Part shown: in pieces, positions 38,101-48,218 of the stretch
Position numbering within the stretch: the first letter of the stretch is position 1
How the letters are laid out: each line of letters opens with the position of its first letter
NCBI RefSeq assembly: GCF_030272615.1
Contig: NC_081405.1
Span: 647,096,920 to 647,160,919 of the forward strand
Reading direction: 5' to 3'
Origin: Cryptomeria japonica
Lineage: Eukaryota; Streptophyta; Pinopsida; Cupressales; Cupressaceae
DNA length: 64,000 nt
The notes under the pieces: model-generated
Told to the model about the DNA's origin: nothing
What the model saw: only the letters and a program-made list of their open reading frames with translations
Databases searched by the model: none
Translations under genes and position numbers: made by a program

Positions 38101-39229
38101 GGGACAACAATTTTCTTTTATCTCCAGTCATATGATGTGAGCACCGACTGTCAATTACCCATTCATCCTTGTCTTCAACTTTTGCTTCCAGGGCCTTTTC
38201 TTCATTCTTGATAGCCAGTTCCAGTTCATCTTCCTTTAAGGCATAGAACACCCATTCCTTTCCATTGTCAGATCCACTAGCAGAGTCTTCTATTGGTTCA
38301 TCCTCAGAGTCATTAGTTACTCCTTCCTCATCCACTATGTAGCATTGTTTGTTTCTCTTGAATCTATATCTGTTTTGATTAGGCTTGAATGATTTCTTAA
38401 CTCTTTCTTCAAATCTTGCAATCCTTTTAGGACATATAGATGCAAAATGACCAATCTTATAACATGCAAAATATTTAAAAGGTGCTTTTCCTTCATACTT
38501 ACTTCCTGTTGGTCCTTTAGGTACTCTTCTAGCAAATAAGGCTTCAAGTTGCTCAAATTCTTCATCCTCTTTCCTCATATCTTATAGTTCTTTTGCATAT
38601 AGGGCTTTCCAATCATTCTTGTCGGTAGATGATGATGATGATGATGATGCATGAAAAGAAGGTTCAGTGTTTGTAGCTCCAGAAGGTCCAAATTCTTCAA
38701 GCTCAAAAGGAGATAATTTCCCAATCAGAATGTCTCTATTAACTGAGGTGTTTGCCATTGTTCTCAATTCATTAAATGTAGTTGCCTTCATCTTGTAAGC
38801 TGATGGAAGGGTTCTCAAGACTTTGGAAACTATTTCATCTTCACTCAGATATCCTCCACAACATTGAATTCCCATGACAATCTCATTTACTCTTTCCATA
38901 AATGTAGCAATTCTTTCATTGTCATCCATCTTCAGGTTCTCATATCTCACCCAGTAACCATCAAGTTTAGCAATTTTGACAGTAGGGTCACCTTCAGTCA
39001 GAGTTTGCAATTTATCCCAAATAACCTTTGCAGATGATTTATCAACCAATCCCATGATCTGTTGATCAGTTAGTGCACACAGGAGGGCTTGTCTAGTGCT
39101 ACAATCATTCTCAATATTCTTATCCAAGTCTCCAGGAGTAGGATTGCCAGATGCCGGATCATAAGGTGTGTATCCTTTCTCAGTGATCTCCCAAATATCC
39201 TTGCCAAGACATCTAATATGAGTCTCCAT
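35111..39229 (-). pseudogene. Second copia gag-pol, one frame with several stops
   Basis: From Met at 39229 the frame runs to a terminal TGA at 35111-35113. In-frame stops include those at 38582, 37502, 37217 and 35744, with more in the RNase H region. Domains in order are GAG (VIWDKLQTLTEGD), an incomplete zinc knuckle (YFACYKIGHFASICP), protease with altered DSR for DSG (WVIDSRCSHHMTG), GAG-pre-integrase (WLWHKRLCHVNF), integrase (SYQGSEF, QQNGVVE), RT (MDVKCAFLNGELEKEV, LYGLKKAPRAWY, FVDDIIF) and a broken RNase H. The upstream part of gag, before 39229, is frame-damaged and cut off by the junction. Confidence 0.9.
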
Positions 39230-39275
39230 TCAGATTTTCCATATCCCATAATTCATGGTGGATTAGTTTCCATAG

Positions 39276-40477
39276 GATCAACTTAATATGAATGCATTCC
39301 TAGTTATGCATGATATTAAATCTAATATGATTTAAAATAGCATGGATATTATGATAAGATAAAAGATTAGTAAAACCTATCCTAACATGATATATTAGTC
39401 TAGTATGAATGTGCTATGATAATGGAAATGCTTCTTAAAATTCTTATTAAGAGGATTTCTATTCAAAGAGAGGCTAAATGCTTGATTTAAAATGATTATA
39501 GATTAGATGCATGAAACTTGGATATATTTAGCAAAATATCTATAAGTTTGATACTAAAGACTTGGATGATGAAAATGAGAGAAGGAGAGATCTATTTATA
39601 GGAAAAATAGGGCAATGTATGGTCAAGATTGGATAATATTAACAAGGGCTAGGATTGAAAGTTATCAATCCATGTTTACAATTCTCACCAATGAAATCAT
39701 GACAATTGTCAACAAAAGACTACTTGAGAGGAGATGTAAGAAGCATTAAATTCTTGAGAAGACATGATGGTTACCTTAGGAGGTAAGGGTTAAGGTCAGG
39801 TTAGGGTTATCCATTGGATAAAAAATTTACCCAAAGGATAAACTCTTGTGCAAGGGTTAAAGGAATAACCATGGTCAAAGCAATGAATGCTTGATGAGAC
39901 CCTTGGGTTAGATGAAGGTTGAGTTAGAGAGAAAGTCTCTAATCATGTAAGAAGGTTGAGTTAACCATTAATGGTTAGGAAGACTTTAAAGGTTAACTTG
40001 TTGAAGATATAAAGCCTTTAATAGTTTTCAAAGACTTTGAGGGTTTGAGAAGTGACTTCACTTTTCTTAGGAATGTGACAACAATTAGGAGATAGATTAG
40101 GCTAAATTGGAAGTGATTAGAAGAATCTAGAAGGGGTTTAGGAGACAAGTGGGAGATGTAGAATTTTGCAAGTGGATGGAGGGGAATTTTAATTAAAATA
40201 AATTACTTTATTTCAATAAAAAATAGATGCAATTTGCATAAATACAAGTGGGGGATTATAAATAAATAAATTAGATTTATTTATTTGCAAGGATAAATTT
40301 AATTAAATATGAAAGGAAAATTAATTAAATAAAGTGATTTATTTAATGAAAGGTTATGAAAGGCTTAGGTGAACTTAATTAAATAAATTGAGTAATTCAT
40401 TTAATCAAATAGAGGAATGGGGTTAAAACGAATATTAAATATTCACTTAGGAAAGTGGTCATTTTAATATGTCTACA
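39276..40477 (-). repeat. LTR-like block, unit B copy, truncated
   Basis: Matches 21467-22686, ending at TCTACA (40472-40477). The part corresponding to 21196-21466 is missing because the copia junction cuts it. Confidence 0.45.
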
Positions 40478-40839
40478 ACTGGTTTTAAAAAATATTATAT
40501 GTCTTACAAAATTAGTTAGTCGATAGGCTTCATTTGGCAGGGATACCCCTCGTTTTCTTCCCATGTCTTACGTCGTTTTTTGGCACAACAGTAAGATGCT
40601 TTCTTATTTACTTGCTTTCTCAAATGATGGTACTTAAAGAATGAATGTTTCTAAAAACAATGAATCAAATGAATCAAATTGAAAAGGAAGTTTAAGACAA
40701 GACTTAGATTTTTACCTTGGGAAACCTCTAAGGGAGAAAGCCAACTTGATAGTGGTATAGGCATGGAGGATGCTTGAAAATATTGTGCGATTTGGTTTTG
40801 CACCTGTCAATTGCATATGCTTTAAAGTTTCTAAAGCCA

Positions 40840-41260
40840 TTTCAACAAATCCATGTAGTGCCTACTTTTCAATCATGGCATTCCATGAGACCACATTTCT
40901 TTGAGGCATTTTCTCAAACATGTCATGTGTTTTGTCTATGCTTCCACATTTTATGGACATGTCAATTAGGATAGTTGCAAATACAACATTTGACAAAATT
41001 CCTCTATCCTTTATCATTTGATGGATGCCCATACCTTGTTCTAAATCTCCCATTTTGGCATAGGCAGGGAGGATGCTGGTAAAGCTTGTTAAATTTGGCT
41101 TTAAACCTTGAGATTGCATTTGCTTGAAAGTTTGTAATTCCTTTTTAACAAATCCAGTTTGAGGATATCGTGCAATCATAGAATTCCATGAGATCACATG
41201 CTTCTATATTTTGGATACATGTCTACCAAGGCAGTTGCAACTACAACATGTGACAATATT
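40840..41260 (-). pseudogene. PPR-protein fragment, unit B
   Basis: The minus frame holds ISWNSMIARYPQTGFVKKELQ, KPNLTSFTSILPAYAKMG and CGSIDKTHDMFEKMPQRNVVSWNAMIEK. It keeps the segment deleted in unit A. It is still only about three PPR motifs, bounded by stops, so it is a remnant. Confidence 0.8.
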
Positions 41261-41329
41261 TCTCTATCCTTTATACTTTGATGGATGTCCATATCCTGTT
41301 TAAAATTCCCATTTTGGCACATGCAGGAA

Positions 41330-42640
41330 GGATGTTGGCAATACATCTAACTAGTAGTTTAGTTGAAATCATATTTATTGTTTGACGTGTTTTATATTAT
41401 GGGTTGTATTTTATTTTTCTTTGTTTTCATTTTCATTCGTTAGGTATTATGCACGTGGACCAACATGATAATTTTAATTTATCAAACTTGTGGGTGTGGT
41501 TGTTGTATGTATATTTATCATCAAGTCATAAATTTCAAGACTATTTACATAAAACCACTAGTTTAGTTAACATCATACTTATTGTTGGAATTTGCTTTAT
41601 TTTATGGGTTATGTTTTATCTCTTATGTTGCTATTCTCATTCGTTGGTTAGATGTGATGGAGGTAGACCAACAACATAATTTTTTTCCTCATGAATCTTG
41701 TAAGTTTGCTTTTTGTATGAATATTAATGGTTACAATAAATACTATGATAAAAAAAAAAAAAAGATTTTGTGAATTGCCTACCCATCACAAACTCTAATC
41801 ATCAAGTTATCAATTTAAAGGCTATTTACATCAAACCACTAGTCTAGTTAACATAATATTTGTTGTTGGAATGTCTTTATCATTTTTGTTCCTATTCTCA
41901 TTGGTTGGCTAGATACGACGGAGGTGGACCAACATCATAATTTTTTTACTCATCAAACTTATAAGTTTTCTTTTTGTATGCATATTAATGGTTATAGGAA
42001 ATAATATGGTTTAAAAAAAAATAGGATAAATGTAGGGTTTTTGAAGTGTCTACCCATCAAAAACTCTTATCATCAAGTTGTCAATTTCAAGACAATTTAC
42101 ATCAAATCTCTAGTTTAGTTAAAATCATATTTTTTGTTGGAATGTGCTTGATTTTATGGGTTATATATTATCTCTTTTATTCCTATTCTCATTGGTTGGT
42201 TAGATATGATGGAGGTGGACCAACAACATAATTTTTTTACTCATCAAAATTTTAAGCTTGCTTTTTGTATGAATATTAATGGTTACAAGAAATAATATGA
42301 TTTTAAAAAAAGGATAAAAATGTAGGGTTTTTTAATTGTGTACCCATCACAAACTCTTATCATCAAGTTGTCATTTTCAAGACTATTTACATCAAACCAA
42401 TAGTTAGTTAACATCATTTTTATTATTGGAATGTGCTTTATTTTATGGATTATATTTTATCTTGTCTATTCCTATTCTCCTTGGTTGGTTAGGTATGATG
42501 GAGGTGGACCAATATCATAATTTTTTTATTCGTCAAGCTTGTAGGTTTGGTTGTTGTATATGCATATTAATGGTTACAAGACAATATGATTTGAAAAAGG
42601 GATAAATGTAAGGTTTTTGAATTGTGCATACATTAGAGAC
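41330..42640 (+). repeat. ~290-bp tandem array, unit B
   Basis: The same five-unit array as 23515-24830, with the same unit order. This shows that it existed before the duplication. Confidence 0.85.
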
Positions 42641-44535
42641 TCTTCATACATTAGAAACTCTTTAACAAATAGGTCATGATTAAAAGAAAAAATGATAAAT
42701 ATAGGGTAAAGGGTAGCCATTAATAGGTATCATTGAACCCTAGGTCTTATTGTCTTTCCTTGTGCATCTTTGCAAGTTAGGGGTGCAGGGATGTTTTATT
42801 TTTTTACTTCTAGCACAACTTATAAGGTACCTTTGACTAATAATACTCCAAGTGCATTTTAAAAATTGTTGGGATAGGGACTACAATATTGATAGATTAT
42901 GAGTACCTTTAGTTAATTTGGGGTTAGAAATGCTTTTCTCAAATAGAACATTCTAAGTATTAATATTAGGCATCAAAAGTTTGGGATCCCTTATACTTTT
43001 AACACTATGATAGTGAATATTGAAAAAAAAATTAATAAATTTTTTTTTAGTCACTATATAATTTTTTAATCAAATCTCTTTCATTGCATAACCATTTACA
43101 TAATTAATGAATATTATATAGATTACTCATACATTTTGGTGATGATAGATTTAATTATTATTGAATTATCTAGTGGCTCCATGTGTTCTTGAAAGTACAC
43201 ATGCAAGGAGAGTAATGACCATAGAAGTAATTGAAGCATGATTATAAAGGATATCACTTTTCTTCAAAGATGTTATCCTCTTGGGAAGACATTGAAGGCA
43301 CTAACCTTGGGTGTGCAAATGTTTAGGAGTTACTATATTGAGTAGATATAGAAGGGGACATAATTTTCATGGGCCAATGTATGGAAATATCAAGACTAGT
43401 TTGGGTTAAACAACTTTTCCAATATCTCTCTAGTCTCCTAAATTTATCCTAGCTTGTGATAGAGGATTTAAGAAAATCTAGAGAAATAATTTTGTCCTAT
43501 TAAGAAAATATATGTAGGATATCGATTTAGATATGATAGAGAGAGTATTTGGGTTGCCCAGCTATGTACAATATGACAACATAAACACACATGAGAAACT
43601 TAAGTATAATGAAGAAAAAACAATAATTGTTAGCAACGTCATCATGACAACCTACTACTACAAAGACGGAAATCAATAGAAAAGAATAATAAAATACTCC
43701 ACCAAAGTCACAGGGGCCTCACTTAGTGAGCCTGGGTTATAGAATGTGAATTCATAGAAGACTAAAGAATCCCCCTATTTTCAAAAAATATTGCCCTAAA
43801 TTCCTTTTTTGTCACCCCCTCCCAATACATAGCTCGAATTAAAAGCCCCCCTTTTTTCACTAAAAATTGTATTTTTTCATAGCTGAAATTAAAACCCCCC
43901 TGTTTTCAGCAATAGGCAATATATCACGCCCTCATTTTTGGGGTATTAAACACCCCAATATTATTGCACGTGATATAATATTTCTAGCCAGTGAAGCCCC
44001 CATGACCAAAGTGAGTTCCAAGAAGATGTGAAGGATGCCACCATTCTCTCGAGTAGATTATTTTCTTTGACCAATGCCAAGGATTTATACCTATGGATAT
44101 GTGCTACTCCATCCTCAATATCAGAAATTCAAATAATAAATATTCATCAACTTTTAACAACCTAACACCCTACATAAACGAATATTAGATGTTTTAAAGT
44201 TAAGCTCATTCCAAATGGCATCATGTGTGGTGCACCTTCTATATTTCAAGGACAAATTTATAATGATAAACAAAGTCAAAATACTAACACTAGTTGAAAT
44301 AATAGTATATGATCATTACACCCAGTTAGAACTAAAGGAAATATATAAGCATTACAAAATGGTAAATGAAAAAATTGTTTATGTAATCATTAGATGTTTG
44401 GAGAATGTATATGAAAAGAGGTTTTCATTAGAGGTAACCCAAGTGACACTGACAAGAAACTCTTCCTCTAAACCAAATATTTCTCCTCATTTAGGAAGAC
44501 TCTCCTTGTGACGAGAGATTCTACTCTTTTTGCAT
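42641..44535. other. Non-coding stretch, unit B
   Basis: Counterpart of 24831-26735, with the same C-run repeats at 43770-43960. No gene is seen. Confidence 0.5.
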
Positions 44536-44539
44536 CTTT

Positions 44540-45520
44540 CGAATTCGTAGATTTAGCATCTTCATCTCATGTGAAATTTATGTATTGCCTTTAGTCCTTT
44601 TATTTGTTCTTCCAAGTGATGTAATGGAAAGTCAAATGATTGATGTCCTTCTTCTCCACATTCAAAATAGGTTCCACAAAGCCTCCTCTTCTAGACCCAC
44701 TCCTAGAACTTCCTCTTCCTCTTTGGTCAACATTATTTTGTCCACAAGAGTGGTAAGCATTATCTCCTTTTTGCTTTCGACTACTACCAGCTTCATCATT
44801 CTTCTTTTGGACTTCATTTCTTCCTCCTATGATCGTCTACCATTATGTTCGCAGAGATTTCTTCCTCTATATACTTGATTTCAAATCTTCTATTTGGGTT
44901 CTCTTCTACCTCCAAAAGAAAATGATAAGAATCCTCAATAGTGGTCATCCTAACCAAACTTGGCCCCTCTTGAATACTTGGCTTCAACACATTTATATAA
45001 TAGGCTACTTCTCCTTATTGGCCTCAAAATGGCATGTTCTAATTAATACCCTATAGAGTTATTCTATGTAATCTTTGATACACTTACCCACCTACTTCAA
45101 ACCTTGCATCTTCTTGAAAAACTCTAACTCACAATCAACATGAATGAACTATATCTTCAAAGTTTTCAACATCTGATCTCATCTTGTTATCTTCTCTTTT
45201 ACTCTTTTATTTCTTTCTATTTGCACTTCCTTTCACCAAGTACTGGCATGACATTTGAGCTTGGTATTTGCAAATTTAACCTTCTTTAGATCTTCCATTT
45301 CTTCATACTCAATTTTTTTCTCCATATCATAGATCCAATCATTCAACACTTCTGGGTTAAGGCTTCCAAAAAATGTAGAAACTTCAATCTTTTGCCTTTT
45401 TCCAATCTTGGAGATGGTCTTCACCAATTTGACTTTCTCAAGATCTCCTATTGAATCTTGATCTTTTTCAAATTGTCCTTCTTTAGGTTCTTCACTTTCA
45501 TCTCTTCATTTATTTATACA
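44540..45520 (-). pseudogene. Ty3/gypsy gag fragment, unit B
   Basis: Paralogue of 26740-27720. The frame near 45427 reads KIEVSTFFGSLNPEVLNDWIYDMEKK. It is similarly broken and without other retroelement parts. Confidence 0.7.
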
Positions 45521-45719
45521 ACTAACTAATCATTTTCTACTAAAATCAATAAAATTATACCAATAATAAACACTTCCAAGTTCAAAATAAAAGAAACTCA
45601 ATCTTTGTAGTTTCCTTTTCCTTAAAAACCTTGTGGAAAACCCTAGAAGCTCAATATTTATGCATTTTTATTCTCTTTTTCCTTTTGTAAGTTTGAAATT
45701 CAAATATTATTGAGGTATT

Positions 45720-46978
45720 TCTAAAGCGGCAAAATCGAACCCTAGTTGTTCCTCCCACTCCGCTCCAAGGAGAGAGAAGGGAGGTAACTAGGGTTGATGG
45801 TTTTCACTTAGGAGGGACTTTACATTCAAAAGAGGGGTTGAAACCCACAAGATCCAATCCCACAAAATGCAGGATTGGATTCTAAATGAGTTTCAGTGGC
45901 TGTGACATCAAGGATACCCTCTTTTGTAAAGAATGTAGATAGAAAGATTGAATTAGGAATGCATGTAAAGTAGGAAAGATTCACTTATAAATAGAGATAG
46001 GGATATGGGATGAAGCTGCGGACCTGGAATTAGCAGTAAAATGTCGAGACGGTGCTGTTCTGCAAGTTTGAGCGAAAGTTGACGGGACGATGGCGCTCGA
46101 TGTGCACATGGTCCTTCGAAAAATCCTCGAAACGAAGGTAGATCTGTTCGTCTCTGCACAAGGATTCCAGATCTTCAATTACAGCCGCGTACCTGCAACC
46201 TACACACAGAAAAGAGAGGAGGATTGGGGGGTTAGGGATTAGGGGTTTGCCTTTAGGTCAAACCCCGGTTTTGGAATTAACCAAGAAATGAGAATGATGT
46301 AAATGTAAATGTTTGTAATGTAAACAAGTACTGATACCTTGTTGTAAGAATGTTTGTATTCTTATATGTGAAGGTGTAATGTATGTTGTATATTGTATGT
46401 GATCTCCTCTTCAATGGTTGAATCCTTCTCTTGAATGCAACACTTATCCTTGAATGGAGACTTAGAATGCTCAATTGCTTGAAGGAATGCTTGAATGCTC
46501 GAATGTTTGAATGTTTGAATATTGCTTCCGCGTCTTTGCACACATATGTCCTCCTTTTTCTCTCTCTTTCTAGGAGAGGGAAAGTAGTTTATATACTTGT
46601 CAATTAGGGTTGATAGATTGATTTTTCCGACCTTAGGCCGACCAGGAAACATTATTTCCTGAATTGCAAACTTAAAGACCCGATGCCCAAAAGAGACCGG
46701 GCCCAAAATAGGGCCAGGGACCAGGGCGCTGGGCACCATGGTCCTGGGGGACTAGGGCACTGGGCGCCCTAGTCCTGAAGGACCAGGGCACTGGGTGCCA
46801 TGGTCCCACCTCCCGGGACAGCAGGGTGCAAGGAGGGATCATGCCAAGGTGCAGAAAAATGCAGTTTTTGGTGTCAAAAGCAGGTTTCGGGGTCTCCATT
46901 CAGGTCCAACATTGCGTCGCCATCTTGAAGACCCAAATGCAGTCGAAATTGCAAGTGTCGCAATTTTAGGACGCTACA
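45720..46978 (-). repeat. 3' LTR of the gag-only element
   Basis: On the minus strand it starts TGTAGCGTCCTAAAATTGCG. It is 31 bp longer than the other LTR because of one extra unit in the hairpin array near 46750. The distal end is TCTAAAGCGG on the plus strand, where the partner has TGTAAATCGG, so its terminal dinucleotide has mutated. Confidence 0.92.
46708..46806. repeat. Short hairpin array in the 3' LTR
   Basis: Three tandem units of about 31 bp, each of GGACCAGGGCGCTGGGCACC type closed by TGGTCC. Each unit can fold with a 6-bp GGACCA/TGGTCC stem in the intact copies. The partner LTR has two units (53361-53420). Confidence 0.8.
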
Positions 46979-46994
46979 TTTAGCCCCCACTTTA
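46979..46994 (-). other. Polypurine tract of the gag-only element
   Basis: On the minus strand, AAAGTGGGGGCTAAA directly precedes the TGTAGCG LTR start. Confidence 0.85.
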
Positions 46995-47726
46995 GCGGGA
47001 GTATAAGCGTACGCTCATACTTCCGGTAAAGTACAAGGAAACAACATTGAAAAACTTTCACCACGTCAAGGAGGCAAGATACACCAAGCCCCCAGTGGAC
47101 TAAGGATCTTACGAATTCGATTGAAAAAGTAAAAGGGAAGATCACGAGGGAGAACCATGACTATCAGTAGTAAGGTTCCCTCACTATGAGCCATGTAAGA
47201 AAAATACCAAAAATTTTCAAGGCAAAGCTAAATTTGTCAAGAAATTTTCAAGTATCTTGAAAAGATATGAACGGGATGTATGCCCCCCTACATTAAAGAG
47301 ATCGCACACGCCTCACCAGGGGTGATTTCTTTAAGGTAGTGATACATATAAGAAATGAGAAAGGAGCACGTTACCACAAGGATTTAGCCCCCAAGTGTGG
47401 GATAAGCCCAAGGATAATAGACACAAAACTCAAAGCACAAGGTGACTTCGCTTTCCTCGAGGTCAATATGCTATATGATGATTCATGTATATCATATGTA
47501 TGTATGCATAATTGTTCTTCATTCCCCAATCAAGGAAGGTCACCTATAAGAAGGGAACACATGTGTCTGTTGAGTCAACATGAGAGAGACCAAAAGAGAT
47601 CTCAATGTTTTGCATCGTCCTCAAGTAGACAACACTAAGGACAACAAATAGAAGAATGAGAATAACACATAGAAGAAGTAACAAAAGAGATCAAGAGAGG
47701 AGGAGAGAGTCTGCTATGCTAATGAA
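46995..47726 (-). other. 3' untranslated part of the gag-only element
   Basis: Lies between the end of the gag frame and the PPT. No pol-like coding is visible on either strand. The small plus-strand ORF at 47339-47638 has no recognisable domain. Confidence 0.5.
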
Positions 47727-48218
47727 CTAGTCTAGCACGTCATCTACCCCCCGATCTTGCTGATCAATATTTCGGGAAGGTAGGAAACACGCTGGAGGAG
47801 GAACATCCAACACAGCAAATGGAGCTATCACAAGATCCAAACAAGGGCTATGTTCATGTTCCGAGCCACGTTGTTCTTGTCTAGGAGCTAGGATAAGTGC
47901 TTTAGAAAATTCGTTAGATAAATGGTTATCAATATCAACATATTCATATTCACTATTAGAATGAACAGGAGTAACATTTTCATCATGAATAACATTTTCA
48001 TCTATATCATCATCAAGATTTATAAAAATAGGATCTTTAACTCGCACAGGATCAAGACCATCATGCATCTTATGTTTAGGAGATTTTGGCTCAATTTTCG
48101 GCTGAGGAGAAAATGGAATAATACTAGCTGAAGGTGTTTTTAGGGATTGCAAAATTTGAGAAGCAGCTGCCTAAGCTCTAAGACGACGCTTTCATCGGCG
48201 TTCACGTGTAGAATGATT
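47727..48218 (-). pseudogene. C-terminal extension of the gag frame, cut off by stops
   Basis: It continues the frame of 48219-51176 after the TGA at 48219-48221, with further stops at 48192-48194 (TGA) and 48171-48173 (TAG), then is open to 47727. It encodes a basic stretch followed by an acidic tail (INLDDDIDENVIHDENV). Each of the three stops is one C-to-T change from a sense codon (CGA, CGA, CAG), which suggests methylation-linked decay. Confidence 0.7.

Larger units (their letters stand above)
33598..39275 (-). mobile_element. Second Ty1/copia element, truncated at both ends, at the A/B junction
   Basis: It contains a 3' LTR (33598-34779), a PPT and a single-frame gag-pol pseudogene. 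The 5' LTR and PBS are missing: gag homology runs to about 39270 and passes directly into unit B. The LTR side also lacks a clean CA end, and the flanks show no target duplication. It therefore fills the space between the two duplicated units instead of sitting in one of them. Confidence 0.85.

Noticed and set aside
47339-47638. 99-residue plus-strand ORF inside the gag-only element
   Set aside because: Antisense to the element, in its 3' untranslated part, and without a domain.
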